DNA of 64,000 nt from Crateriforma conspicua (GTDB lineage Bacteria > Planctomycetota > Planctomycetia > Pirellulales > Pirellulaceae), in contig NZ_CP036319.1 of NCBI RefSeq assembly GCF_007752935.1, positions 3,162,001 to 3,226,000 on the forward strand, read 5' to 3'. The notes beneath the pieces are model-generated. The model had not been told where the DNA came from and did no database searches. It worked only from the letters and a program-made list of their open reading frames with translations. The position numbers and the translations under genes are program-made. Shown here piece after piece: positions 29,351-38,523 of this stretch; the first letter of the stretch is position 1, and every line of letters starts with the position of its first letter.

Positions 29351-29374
29351 GGAAAGAAAATTCCATATGCGGAA
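29351..29374. promoter_or_regulatory. Candidate IclR operator: overlapping GGAA-N6-TTCC and TTCC-N6-GGAA dyads
   Basis: The sequence ggaaagaaaattcc (29351-29364) overlaps ttccatatgcggaa (29361-29374). Both are 4-bp inverted repeats with six-base centres, AT-rich and centrally placed between the divergent starts at 29267 and 29441. This is the sort of short palindrome IclR regulators bind, but no consensus for this protein is known. Confidence 0.35.
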
Positions 29375-29440
29375 AATGAGCGTGGGCCTGCGAGAAGGAA
29401 ATTCAAGCCCGCCAAACCAATACCTGAGGCTGTCACGGTC

Positions 29441-30607
29441 ATGTCCGATTCGCCGATTCTGTTGAAAGGGATCACCTGGAACCACACTCGTGGTTTCGTG
29501 CCGATGGTCGCGGCGGCGCAGCGGTTTGCTGAACGGAATCCGGGGGTGACGATCGATTGGGAAAAACGCTCGTTGCAAGAGTTTGCCGACCAGCCACTGG
29601 AAGATTTGGCGGCACGGTTTGATCTGTTGGTGATCGATCACCCTTGGGCGGGCTTCGCCGCACAGCATGGAATTCTTGTGCCCTTGGACGATGTCCTGCC
29701 GGCGGATTTCTTGATGGATCAAGCCGTCAATTCGGTCGGAGTCTCGCACGGCAGTTATCGCTACGCCGATCGCCAGTGGGCTTTGGCAATCGACGCGGCC
29801 ACGCCGGTGGCTTCGTGGCGACCGGATCTGCTTCAGCGTCACGGCGTGTCGGTGCCGCGGACATGGGACGACCTGGTTGCCTTGGCCAAACGTGGCTTGG
29901 TCGCCATGCCGGCCATCCCGCAAGACACACTGATGAACTTTTACATGCTGTGTTGTGTTCAGGGATCCGACTTGTGCGAATCACCGGATGTGGTGGTCAA
30001 CGAAGACTTGGGCGTGCGAGCGCTGGAACAGCTTCGTGAACTGGCGTCGTTAGTGCCTGCGGCGATCTTCGATTGGAATCCCATCCAAGTCTACGAAGCG
30101 ATGACGCAAAGCGATGACATCGCGTATTGTCCATTCGCGTACGGGTACAGCAACTACAGCCGTGCCGGTTACGCCCGCCGCTTGTTGCATTTCGGCGACG
30201 TTGTTTCGATGGATGGTGATCCGTTGCGGACAACGCTGGGCGGTACGGGGTTGGCGATTTCCAGCCAATGCCGACACATGGACATCGCGGCGTTGTTTGC
30301 ACAGATGGTCGCCGGACCGGAATACCAGCGGACGCAGTATGTCGAAAACGGCGGGCAACCCGGACATCGCAGTGCCTGGACCGATCCGGAAAACAATCGA
30401 CGCACATGCGACTACTTTGCCAACACGTTGCCGTGCTTGGACCGCGCGTATTTGCGTCCTCGATTCTCCGGCAGCCTTCGTTTTCAAGACCGCGATGGAG
30501 GCGGGGCGCCGATCCGACGCTACTTGATCGACGGTGGTGACCCCAAGGCAGTGTTGCAGACGTTGAACGAAATGTATCGCGACAGCAGAAAGGTTGTGCC
30601 GTCATGA
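29441..30607 (+). CDS. Solute-binding-protein-fold protein without signal peptide
   Basis: A 388-residue protein of the family-1 sugar-binding type (SBP_bac_1): [28 protein letters not shown], then [35 protein letters not shown] and [11 protein letters not shown]. Unlike true periplasmic binding proteins it starts directly with the first beta strand ([13 protein letters not shown]) and has no signal peptide or lipobox, so it is probably cytosolic. No ABC permease or ATPase is in the window. Its stop overlaps the start of the CoA transferase gene by four bases. It might be a sensor, a carrier, or a subunit of the CoA-dependent pathway; the role is unknown. Confidence 0.85.
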   Translation: MSDSPILLKGITWNHTRGFVPMVAAAQRFAERNPGVTIDWEKRSLQEFADQPLEDLAARFDLLVIDHPWAGFAAQHGILVPLDDVLPADFLMDQAVNSVGVSHGSYRYADRQWALAIDAATPVASWRPDLLQRHGVSVPRTWDDLVALAKRGLVAMPAIPQDTLMNFYMLCCVQGSDLCESPDVVVNEDLGVRALEQLRELASLVPAAIFDWNPIQVYEAMTQSDDIAYCPFAYGYSNYSRAGYARRLLHFGDVVSMDGDPLRTTLGGTGLAISSQCRHMDIAALFAQMVAGPEYQRTQYVENGGQPGHRSAWTDPENNRRTCDYFANTLPCLDRAYLRPRFSGSLRFQDRDGGGAPIRRYLIDGGDPKAVLQTLNEMYRDSRKVVPS

Positions 30608-31749
30608 TGCGTCCATTGGAAGGGCTGGTTGTCCTGGAGTTTTGCCAGTACTTGGCGGGGCCGTGGGCCGGGCTAAGGCTGGCCGACATGGGGGCCCAGG
30701 TGATCAAGGTTGAACGACCAGGAACCGGCGAAGCGTGCCGCAGTTTGGCAACCAAGAACTTGATGGTCGGCGGCGACAGCCTGGTCTTTCACACGATCAA
30801 TCGTGGCAAGCAGTCCTTTGCGGCCAACTTGAAAGACCCTGATGATCTGCAGCAGGTGAAGCGGTTGGTCAAGCGTGCCGATGTGATGACGCACAACTTC
30901 CGACCCGGCGTGATGGAAAAGTTGGGGTTGGATTATGGCGTGGTCCGGCAATTGAATCCGCGGATCGTCTATGGCGAGGTCTCCGGGTACGGCAAAGAAG
31001 GGCCGTGGCGAGACAAGCCGGGGCAGGATCTGTTGGCCCAATCGATGACGGGGCTGATGTATTTGAACGGGCGTCGTGACAGTCCGCCGGTTCCGATCGG
31101 TGTTGCCGCCGCCGACGCGATCTGTGGCGTGCACTTCGCGCAAGGCTTGCTGGCCGCGTTGGTGCGGCGGGGGAAAACGGGGCAGGGTGCTTTGGTCGAA
31201 GTCAGTTTGGTCGAATCGACCATCGACATGCAGTTCGAAGCATTGACCACCTACCTGAACGACGGCCAGCGTTTGCCCAACCGCAGTCACGGCTTTGCCG
31301 CGCATCCGTACCAGGGTGCGCCCTATGGTGTGTACCCGACCGCCAATGGTTATTTGGCATTGGCGATGGGATCACTGCCAAAGTTGGCCGTTCAGTTGCA
31401 ATTGCCACAGTTGCGGCAGTACGTCGACAGCAGGTCGGGTTTTCAGCATGCCGACCAGATCCGTGACTTGATCGCCGATCGGCTTGCCCGGCACCGTACC
31501 GCCGATTGGTTGGAACAGTTGGAGGCCGCGGACGTTTGGTGCGCCGAAGTTCTGACGTACGAACAACTGCGGCAGCGCGACGGGTACCGCGTTTTGCAGA
31601 TGGAACAGCAAGTTCAGCGGGAAAACGCATCCGTGCGGACGCTGCGATGTCCGATCCGAATCGACGGCCAACGATTGTTTTGTGATTCGGCGGCGCCTGT
31701 GGTGGGCGCCGACACCGACACGTTGACGCGAGAATTGCTAAATGCCTGA
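30604..31749 (+). CDS. Family III (CaiB/BaiF) CoA transferase, copy 1
   Basis: A 381-residue class III CoA transferase: [36 protein letters not shown] at the N-terminus, [18 protein letters not shown], and the active-site region [22 protein letters not shown] where the Asp fits the catalytic position of the family. Such enzymes move CoA from one acyl-CoA to a carboxylic acid. It overlaps its neighbours by 4 and 8 bases. Next to sugar-release genes its substrate may be a sugar-derived acid, which would be unusual. It is a clear paralogue of the protein at 33809 (same motifs, same length). Confidence 0.9.
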   Translation: MMRPLEGLVVLEFCQYLAGPWAGLRLADMGAQVIKVERPGTGEACRSLATKNLMVGGDSLVFHTINRGKQSFAANLKDPDDLQQVKRLVKRADVMTHNFRPGVMEKLGLDYGVVRQLNPRIVYGEVSGYGKEGPWRDKPGQDLLAQSMTGLMYLNGRRDSPPVPIGVAAADAICGVHFAQGLLAALVRRGKTGQGALVEVSLVESTIDMQFEALTTYLNDGQRLPNRSHGFAAHPYQGAPYGVYPTANGYLALAMGSLPKLAVQLQLPQLRQYVDSRSGFQHADQIRDLIADRLARHRTADWLEQLEAADVWCAEVLTYEQLRQRDGYRVLQMEQQVQRENASVRTLRCPIRIDGQRLFCDSAAPVVGADTDTLTRELLNA

Positions 31750-32272
31750 ATCAACGCCTGTCGCCGTCCATCACCAGATCCCCATGCACAACGTGGAGGA
31801 CTGGATGTATGAAGATTTCCAGATCGGCGACAAACGTCGCTCGATCGCGCGAACGATCTCCGAAGGCGAAGCGATGATGTTCAACGCGATGGTGTTGGAC
31901 ATGCATCCCTATGTTGCCGACCAACCCTTTGCCGAATCGGAAGGCAACTTTGGAAAACGGTTGGTGGCCGGAGCGCAAGTCTTCAGCTATGGCCTGGGAC
32001 TGATGGCCAACAATAACGTCCACACGTTCAGCTACGGCTATGACAAACTGCGGTTCATCAAGCCTGTGTTCATTGGCGACACAATATATACCATCCGCAC
32101 GCATCTATCGAAGCGTCCCAAGTACGAATCGATGGGATTGGTGGTGGTCAGCTATGAGATTTTCAAGACGTCGGGCGATGGTGTGTCGGGCGACTTGGTT
32201 TTGTATGCCGAGCATTTGCAGACCGTGAAGTATCGTGACCCTTCCCAGTGGACGGACCAAATCGAAAAGTAG
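31742..32272 (+). CDS. MaoC-like hotdog protein with altered active site
   Basis: A 176-residue hotdog-fold protein: [39 protein letters not shown], and [20 protein letters not shown] near the end, as in MaoC dehydratases. At the active-site position the usual GDxxPxH becomes LDMHPYV: the Asp is kept but the His is Val. It may be a non-catalytic partner of the MaoC protein at 28016 (as in heterodimeric hydratases) or have another activity. It overlaps the CoA transferase by eight bases and precedes the GH29 gene by four. Confidence 0.85.
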   Translation: MPESTPVAVHHQIPMHNVEDWMYEDFQIGDKRRSIARTISEGEAMMFNAMVLDMHPYVADQPFAESEGNFGKRLVAGAQVFSYGLGLMANNNVHTFSYGYDKLRFIKPVFIGDTIYTIRTHLSKRPKYESMGLVVVSYEIFKTSGDGVSGDLVLYAEHLQTVKYRDPSQWTDQIEK

Positions 32273-32276
32273 TGAT

Positions 32277-33812
32277 ATGAAGACGTCAAAAACGACTTTG
32301 TCCATCTCCGTGATGGCCGCCCTGGCATTCTTGTTGATGCCGTCGGCCGATGCGGACGACCCGGTCGACGGACCGTTCAAGCCCACTTGGGAATCACTGG
32401 AGGCTTATGAGTGTCCGGAGTGGTTCCGTGACGCAAAGTTCGGCATCTATGCACACTGGGGCGTCTATTCCGCACCCAGCGGCAAGACCAACACTGATTG
32501 GTATGGCCGCAACATGTACAAGACCGGACACCCGAACAACGTCGAACATTTGGAACGTTTCGGCGACTTGAACGAATTCGGGTACAAGGATTTTGTTCCG
32601 ATGCTGACGGCGGAAAAATTCGACGCCGACCAGTGGGTGGACCTATACGTCCAGGCCGGTGCGCGGTTCGCCGGTCCGGTGGGCGAGCATGCCGACGGGT
32701 TTTCGATGTGGGATTCTAAAGTGAATCCGTGGAACGCGGCACAGATGGGACCGCACCGCGACGTGGTGGGGGAAATGAAAGCGGCGGTGGAAAAACGCGG
32801 CCTGAAATTCTTGGTCAGCATGCACCATTCATGGCACTGGGGTTGGTTCCCGACGTGGGATCAAAACACCGACGCATCGGATCCGAAGTTTGCGTCGTTG
32901 TATGGCCCCAAGATGACGTCGATCGAGATCCAGGCGCGGTCGTTGCCACACGGATCGGATTCCAATAAGTCGACCTATCCGATGCCGTCGGACGAGTTTG
33001 AACGAACCTGGTTGGAAAAGGTCAACGAAGTCGTCACGGGTTATTCGCCTGACATGTTGTGGTTCGACAACCGCATGCAAATCCTTTCGGAATCGGTACG
33101 ACAAAAGATGGTTGCCCGCTATTACAACCACGCATCGTCCACGGGCCAGCAGCCCGTGCTGACCTATAAACGTCCCGACTTGGCCATTGGAACCGCCACG
33201 GTCGATTTGGAACGCAGCCGGATGCCCGATGTCTATCCTGATCCCTGGCTGACCGACACTTCAATTTCTCCATCGACTTGGTCTTACGCGTCGGACATGA
33301 AGCTGTATTCGGCCGATCGGATCGTCGACGACTTGGTCGATATCGTCAGCAAGAACGGATGCATGTTGCTGAACATCGCGCCCGCGCCGGATGGTACGAT
33401 CCCGGCGGATCAGCAACAGGTGTTGCGTGACATCGGCGATTGGCTGCGAATCAACGGCGAAGCCATTTATGGATCGCGTCCGTGGTTGATGTTCGGCGAA
33501 GGCCCGACGTCGACGCCGGTGGGGCACCTGGCCGATGTCAAATTCAACGGTTTCGGCAGCAAAGACATTCGCTACACGACCAACCATGGCAATCTCTATG
33601 CCATCGCGTTGGATCGACCGGCCGACGGTGAAAATGTGCAGATCGTGTGGCTGGGGTCGTCGACCTATCGCGGGAAAATCACCGACGTCACATTGGTGGG
33701 GCACGAGGGAAAGATCCAGTGGGAACGCACCAAGGACGGGCTGATGATTCAGATACCGGAGAAGACCGATTGCAAGTATGCGTATGTCTTCAAAATCGGA
33801 CGTGAATCATGA
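32277..33812 (+). CDS. GH29 alpha-L-fucosidase family glycosidase, exported (second copy)
   Basis: About 511 residues from ATG 32277 ([22 protein letters not shown], signal peptide); the open frame from 32235 overlaps the preceding gene. GH29 features are [15 protein letters not shown], the nucleophile Asp264 in DMLWFDNR, and [12 protein letters not shown]. It differs clearly from the GH29 at 6997 (for example HWGVYSAP against HWGPSCVS), so the two probably have different linkages or aglycones. It is embedded between a MaoC-like gene and a CoA transferase with gaps or overlaps of 4 bases. An extracytoplasmic glycosidase is therefore co-translated with cytosolic CoA enzymes. Confidence 0.92.
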   Translation: MKTSKTTLSISVMAALAFLLMPSADADDPVDGPFKPTWESLEAYECPEWFRDAKFGIYAHWGVYSAPSGKTNTDWYGRNMYKTGHPNNVEHLERFGDLNEFGYKDFVPMLTAEKFDADQWVDLYVQAGARFAGPVGEHADGFSMWDSKVNPWNAAQMGPHRDVVGEMKAAVEKRGLKFLVSMHHSWHWGWFPTWDQNTDASDPKFASLYGPKMTSIEIQARSLPHGSDSNKSTYPMPSDEFERTWLEKVNEVVTGYSPDMLWFDNRMQILSESVRQKMVARYYNHASSTGQQPVLTYKRPDLAIGTATVDLERSRMPDVYPDPWLTDTSISPSTWSYASDMKLYSADRIVDDLVDIVSKNGCMLLNIAPAPDGTIPADQQQVLRDIGDWLRINGEAIYGSRPWLMFGEGPTSTPVGHLADVKFNGFGSKDIRYTTNHGNLYAIALDRPADGENVQIVWLGSSTYRGKITDVTLVGHEGKIQWERTKDGLMIQIPEKTDCKYAYVFKIGRES

Positions 33813-34957
33813 AGCCGTTGGAAGACATCCTGGTCATCGATCTCAGTCAGTTCTTGTCCGGTCCGTCGGCCAGTCTGCGGTTGGCGGATTTGGGGGCTCG
33901 GGTGATCAAAGTCGAGCGTCCGGCGACGGGCGACATCTGCCGGCACTTGTACGTTTCTGACTGTGAGATCGACGGCGAATCGACGATCTTCCATGCGATC
34001 AATCGCAACAAAGAAGGCTACGTTGCCGATCTGAAAGACGCGGGAGATCTTGCCAAGGTTCGGCAACTGATCGCGAAAGCCGATGTGGTACTGCATAACT
34101 TTCGGCCCGGCGTGATCGATCGACTTGGGTTGGATTATGCCAGCGTCAAAGCGATCAATCCCGGAATCGTTTATGGCGAGATCAGCGGCTATGGCAAAGA
34201 AGGGCCTTGGAAATCCAAGCCGGGCCAGGACTTGCTGGCCCAATCCTTATCCGGCATGACGTGGCTTAGCGGTAATGCCGATGACGGCCCGGTTCCGGTC
34301 GGTGTTGCGATAGCGGACATCTGGGCTGGTGCATTGTTGGTGACGGGTGTTCTGGCTTGTCTGGTGCGGCGATCGATTCGTGGCGAAGGCGGCTTAGTGG
34401 AAGTCAACATGCTGGAAGCGATGTTGGATTATCAATTCGAACCGCTGACCGTGCATCTTCAAGACGGTTCGCAACCCGAACGGACCGCCACGAACAACGC
34501 ACACGCGTTGCTGGGGGCACCGTACGGCGTCTACCAGACCGCGGACGGATACCTGGCGTTGGCGATGGCCAGCATCGTTCAGTTGGGCGAACTGTTGGAT
34601 TGTCAGGAACTGACACGGTACACCAATCCGAAAGGCTGGTACGACCAGCGGGACGAGATCAAACAAATCTTGGTCGACCGCTTGGTCACTCGACCGACCG
34701 CGGATTGGTTGGCGATTCTGGAACCGGCAGACATCTGGTGTGCCGAGGTGTTGAACTGGGATCGTCTGATGCACTCCGAAGGATTCCAGGTTTTGGACAT
34801 GACCCAGCAAGTCACCCGCGGCAACGGAACCGGTTATCAAACCACGTGCTGTCCGATTCGCATCGACGGCCAGCGTTTGAAGGCGTCGCGTGGGTCCTGT
34901 GATCTGGGCGAACACAACGAGGCGATCGATCGCGAATTTGCGATTGCAGGTGGATGA
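33809..34957 (+). CDS. Family III (CaiB/BaiF) CoA transferase, copy 2
   Basis: A 382-residue paralogue of the protein at 30604. It has [54 protein letters not shown], and the catalytic Asp in [23 protein letters not shown]. It starts in a 4-base overlap with the GH29 stop. Two copies in one operon suggest either two different acids, or a hetero-oligomer as in benzylsuccinate-type CoA transferases (BbsEF). The downstream start of the second solute-binding protein is unclear, so a short overlap there is possible. Confidence 0.9.
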   Translation: MKPLEDILVIDLSQFLSGPSASLRLADLGARVIKVERPATGDICRHLYVSDCEIDGESTIFHAINRNKEGYVADLKDAGDLAKVRQLIAKADVVLHNFRPGVIDRLGLDYASVKAINPGIVYGEISGYGKEGPWKSKPGQDLLAQSLSGMTWLSGNADDGPVPVGVAIADIWAGALLVTGVLACLVRRSIRGEGGLVEVNMLEAMLDYQFEPLTVHLQDGSQPERTATNNAHALLGAPYGVYQTADGYLALAMASIVQLGELLDCQELTRYTNPKGWYDQRDEIKQILVDRLVTRPTADWLAILEPADIWCAEVLNWDRLMHSEGFQVLDMTQQVTRGNGTGYQTTCCPIRIDGQRLKASRGSCDLGEHNEAIDREFAIAGG

Positions 34958-35009
34958 TCGCCGGCTGAACGAATCTTCCGATCCCCACCGGACTTTCCAG
35001 GCAAAGCAA

Positions 35010-36257
35010 GTGACTGTTGAACGACAAAACGTGCTGCGGGTTGCGGTTCGACGTTTCGAACCCTTTGAACGGTCGATCGACCAAATGTGGTCCGCGTTCT
35101 GTGAGTCGACCGGATGCACCCTGCGGATCGAAGCGGTGCCGTTGGACTTGCATCCACTGTACGAGGCCACGTTGGGCTGTGGCGGGCTGAAAAGCGGCGA
35201 CTGGGACATCGCCCAGATGACGACCGACTGGATTGCCGAGGCGCAGGCGGCCGGCGCGTTGGAGGACCTGCGGCCGATGATCGAAGCGAACCCGCCGGAA
35301 GACTTTCCCGGTGGCTGGTCACCGTCGATGTTGGGCTTTCAAGACTTTGGCGGCTGCATTGTCGGCTTGCCGTTTCACGACGGTCCGGAATGCTTGATCT
35401 ATCGCAAGGATTTGTTCGAAGACGACGGCAACCGTGATCGCTATTTCAAGCGGACCGGTCGCGAATTGGTGGTGCCGACAACGTGGGACGATTTTCACCA
35501 AGTCGCACGTTTTCTGACCGATCCAAAGCGGAATCAATACGGAACCGTGGTGGCGGGATTTCCCGATGGTCACAACACGGTGTTTGATTTCGCACTGCAT
35601 GTTTGGACACGCGGCGGTGAACTGGTGGATCCCGCGACCAACCGAGTGGTCGTGGATTCGCCGGCGGCCCATCGTGGAATGCGTTTCTATCGCGAACTGT
35701 TGCAGGATACGACCGCGATTCATCCCGATTGCCGGGAACTTGATTCGGTGAAATCGGGGCTGGCGTTCGCACGGGGCGAAGTCGCGATGATGGTGAATTG
35801 GTTCGGGTTCGCGTCGATGAGCGAAGTCGTGGATGAAAGCGTGGTCAAAGGAAAGGTCGACTTGGCCCCGATCCCACATGATCGCGATGGTTCGTCGGCG
35901 TCATTGAACTGTTACTGGCTGCACACGATCGGATCGGGGGCACCGCATGCATCGGTTGCCTATGAATTCATTCGGTTCATGGCCAGCCGTGAAAACGACA
36001 AACGCTTGACGTTGAATGGTGGAACGGGTTGTCGCAAGAGCACTTGGTGGGATGCCGACGTGAATTGCGAAGTCCCGTATTACCATCGCTTGAAATCGCT
36101 GCATGAATTCGCCCGCACGTTGCCGCGACTGGCCAACTGGTCGCAATTGGCTGGCGTCATTGATGACTTGGTCTTGGAAACCATGGATTCGGACAAGCCG
36201 GTGGAACAAATCACTGCAGCAGCACAGTCTCGCATCGATGAAATTCAAGGATCCTGA
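35010..36257 (+). CDS. Second solute-binding-protein-fold protein without signal peptide
   Basis: About 415 residues of the MalE-like SBP_bac_1 type: LRVAVRRFEPFERSIDQMW, GLPFHDGPECLIYRKDLFEDDG, VPTTWDDFHQVARFL and GEVAMMVNWFGFAS. I chose the GTG at 35010 because it places the first strand of the fold at the N-terminus as in the sister gene at 29441. GTG 34950 and ATG 34890 in the same frame are alternatives, and none of them adds a signal peptide. Like its sister it appears cytosolic and has no ABC partner in the window. Its stop overlaps the oxidoreductase start by one base (TGATG). Confidence 0.83.
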   Translation: MTVERQNVLRVAVRRFEPFERSIDQMWSAFCESTGCTLRIEAVPLDLHPLYEATLGCGGLKSGDWDIAQMTTDWIAEAQAAGALEDLRPMIEANPPEDFPGGWSPSMLGFQDFGGCIVGLPFHDGPECLIYRKDLFEDDGNRDRYFKRTGRELVVPTTWDDFHQVARFLTDPKRNQYGTVVAGFPDGHNTVFDFALHVWTRGGELVDPATNRVVVDSPAAHRGMRFYRELLQDTTAIHPDCRELDSVKSGLAFARGEVAMMVNWFGFASMSEVVDESVVKGKVDLAPIPHDRDGSSASLNCYWLHTIGSGAPHASVAYEFIRFMASRENDKRLTLNGGTGCRKSTWWDADVNCEVPYYHRLKSLHEFARTLPRLANWSQLAGVIDDLVLETMDSDKPVEQITAAAQSRIDEIQGS

Positions 36258-37339
36258 TGATGGACATTCAATACAAACCTGAACTGCCCGAAAGCGGTCG
36301 TCCGATCATCATTCTTGGCGCCGGCGGGATTGTCAAAGATGCGCATTTGCCCGCGTATCGGCAAGCCGGTTTTCAAGTACACGGCATCTACAATCGAACC
36401 ATCGCGAAGGCACAAGACTTGGCGGATCAATACGGGATTCCCAACGTTTACGCATCAGTGCAACAAGCGGTCGCCGACGCGCCGGAATCGGTCGTCTGGG
36501 ATTTGGCTTTGATGCCGCCACAGTTCGTCGACGTTTTGGATCAGTTGCCCGATGGTTCACACGTGTTGATCCAGAAACCGATGGGCGATTCGTGGGAACA
36601 GACCCAAGCGATTCGCGATGTCTGTCAGCGCAAAGGGCATCACGCGGCGATCAATTGCCAGTTGCGGTTCGCGCCGTTCGTGCTGGCGACGCGTTGGTTG
36701 TTGCAACAGGGTTTCCTGGGGGAACTGCATCACATGGAAGTGCATGTGGAGGTCTTCACGCCTTGGCACCTGTTCCCCCATATCCATCCATTGCCGCGGG
36801 TGGAGATCCAGCAGCACAGCATTCACTACGTCGATTTGATTCGTTCGTTTTTTGGCGACCCCGAAAAAGTGTACGCGCGGACGGTAAAGCATCCCAAGCA
36901 GCGTGAATTGGCGTCCACTCGCAGCACGATCATGATGGACTATGGTGACGAAGTCCAAGCCACGATCTTGACCAATCACGGTTACGATTTCGGACTTCAC
37001 AATCAACAAAGCTATATCAAATGGGAGGGAACCCGCGGTGCGGTCAAAGCGAAGATGGGATTGCTGATGAACTATCCCGACGGCGTACCGGATCAGTTCG
37101 AAATCTGTTTGTTGAATGACGACCAGCCGCCAAAATGGGAGACCATTGCTTTGGAAGGTTCTTGGTTCCCGGAGGCCTTCATTGGAACCATGGCGTCGGT
37201 CCAGCGTCATGCCGAAGGCAGTTGCGATGTCATGCCCACCGGGATCGACGATGTCATGCGCACAATGGCCTGTGTCGAAGCCGCCTATGAATCGAACGCC
37301 ACCGGCGGATGCGTTGTGGACTACGCCGCGGCAAGATGA
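36257..37339 (+). CDS. Gfo/Idh/MocA-family NAD(P)-dependent oxidoreductase
   Basis: A 360-residue oxidoreductase: Rossmann motif IIILGAGGIVKDAHLPAYRQAG, the lysine of the family's EKP motif in VLIQKPMGDSWEQ, and a C-terminal substrate domain (HPLPRVEIQQHSIHYVDLIRSFFG with the conserved His residues). Such enzymes oxidise the C1 hydroxyl of sugars or hydroxyls of sugar derivatives, so it could turn an imported sugar into a lactone. It is the last tightly overlapping gene of the operon; an SMP-30-type lactonase follows 220 bases later. A decayed copy of its 3' end is at 41880. Confidence 0.9.
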   Translation: MMDIQYKPELPESGRPIIILGAGGIVKDAHLPAYRQAGFQVHGIYNRTIAKAQDLADQYGIPNVYASVQQAVADAPESVVWDLALMPPQFVDVLDQLPDGSHVLIQKPMGDSWEQTQAIRDVCQRKGHHAAINCQLRFAPFVLATRWLLQQGFLGELHHMEVHVEVFTPWHLFPHIHPLPRVEIQQHSIHYVDLIRSFFGDPEKVYARTVKHPKQRELASTRSTIMMDYGDEVQATILTNHGYDFGLHNQQSYIKWEGTRGAVKAKMGLLMNYPDGVPDQFEICLLNDDQPPKWETIALEGSWFPEAFIGTMASVQRHAEGSCDVMPTGIDDVMRTMACVEAAYESNATGGCVVDYAAAR

Positions 37340-37558
37340 TCCACTTTTTGGCGTTGGTTGACGCTCATTGCTGGATCAAAACGGCCGCGGAGGTGTTGAG
37401 ATTTCATCTGGGTACGCGACTCTCTTCAGCGACTCAAGAAGCACAACTTTCGACATGCCTCATCTCTCGCCCCCGGATTTTCAGTAAGATCGTGTGCTCC
37501 CACGAGACAGCGAAGCAAAGCCAAATCCATCTCGCACAACGACTGAGCCACTTTCCCT

Positions 37559-38497
37559 ATGAGTTCGAGAACACTGATGCCAACAACCAAACGACTGACG
37601 GGAATACTGATCCTCTTACCGCTCTTTTTGTCGCTCTCGCACGTTCGAGCACAAGAAACGCAAAGCGATTCTGTCGTTGCTGAAGGTGCGACGCTGAAGC
37701 TGATCGGTGACGGTTACAAATTCACCGAGGGACCGACCGCCGACGATGCTGGAAACGTCTACTTCACCGACCAACCGAATGACCGAATCGTTCGGTGGGA
37801 CGCCAAGACCGGAGAACTTTCCAACTGGCTTTCACCGTGCGGACGCAGCAACGGTCTCTACTTTGTCGCTCCGCAAAGCTTGATCGCGTGTGCGGACGAG
37901 AACAATGAACTGTGGCGTATCGACTTGGAAACAAAAGAGCATGCGTTGCTGGTCGGCCAGTTTGAAAACCGTCGTTTCTCCGGTCCCAACGATTGCTGGG
38001 TGGATCAAGACGGCGCGATCTATTTCACTGACCCGCTGTATAAACGACCGTACTGGAAGCACACCATTGCCGACGATCACCCGCGTGGTGTCTATCGGCT
38101 TTCACCGGATGGATCGATCACGCAAGTCGCCGGTGACTTAGTCCAACCCAACGGCATTATCGGTGATACAGAAATGCGTCATCTTTATGTCGCGGATATT
38201 GGTGACAAGAAGATGTATCGATATGTGATCGATCCGGACGGCAAGCTGACCGAACGAGAACTCTTTTGTGAATCGGGCAGCGATGGCGTGACGCTGGACG
38301 TCGATCGCAATCTTTATCTGACCGGCCGTGAGGGTGTTACGGTCTTTGACAAGACTGGGAAGCAAATCGAAACCATTGCGGTGCCCAAAGGCTGGACCGC
38401 GAACGTGACTTTCGCGGGACCCAAGTTTGACCAGTTGTTCATCACCGCCGGTGACAGCGTCTTTACGATTCAGATGGCGACGACGGGACTTCGATAG
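37559..38497 (+). CDS. SMP-30/gluconolactonase-like protein, exported
   Basis: A 312-residue six-bladed propeller of the SMP-30/gluconolactonase family: EGPTADDAGNVYFTDQPNDRIV, SGPNDCWVDQDGAIYFTDPLY with the metal-binding Asn and Asp, and DGVTLDVDRNLYLTG with the conserved Asp. A signal peptide is present (TGILILLPLFLSLSHVRAQ; the ATG at 37577 is an alternative start). These enzymes open sugar lactones. It may act with the oxidoreductase just upstream in an oxidative sugar route, but it is predicted to be outside the cytoplasm, so the order of steps is unclear. It is convergent with the gene at 38524. Confidence 0.87.
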   Translation: MSSRTLMPTTKRLTGILILLPLFLSLSHVRAQETQSDSVVAEGATLKLIGDGYKFTEGPTADDAGNVYFTDQPNDRIVRWDAKTGELSNWLSPCGRSNGLYFVAPQSLIACADENNELWRIDLETKEHALLVGQFENRRFSGPNDCWVDQDGAIYFTDPLYKRPYWKHTIADDHPRGVYRLSPDGSITQVAGDLVQPNGIIGDTEMRHLYVADIGDKKMYRYVIDPDGKLTERELFCESGSDGVTLDVDRNLYLTGREGVTVFDKTGKQIETIAVPKGWTANVTFAGPKFDQLFITAGDSVFTIQMATTGLR

Positions 38498-38523
38498 ACA
38501 CGTCGCGACCATCCGCCTATTGC

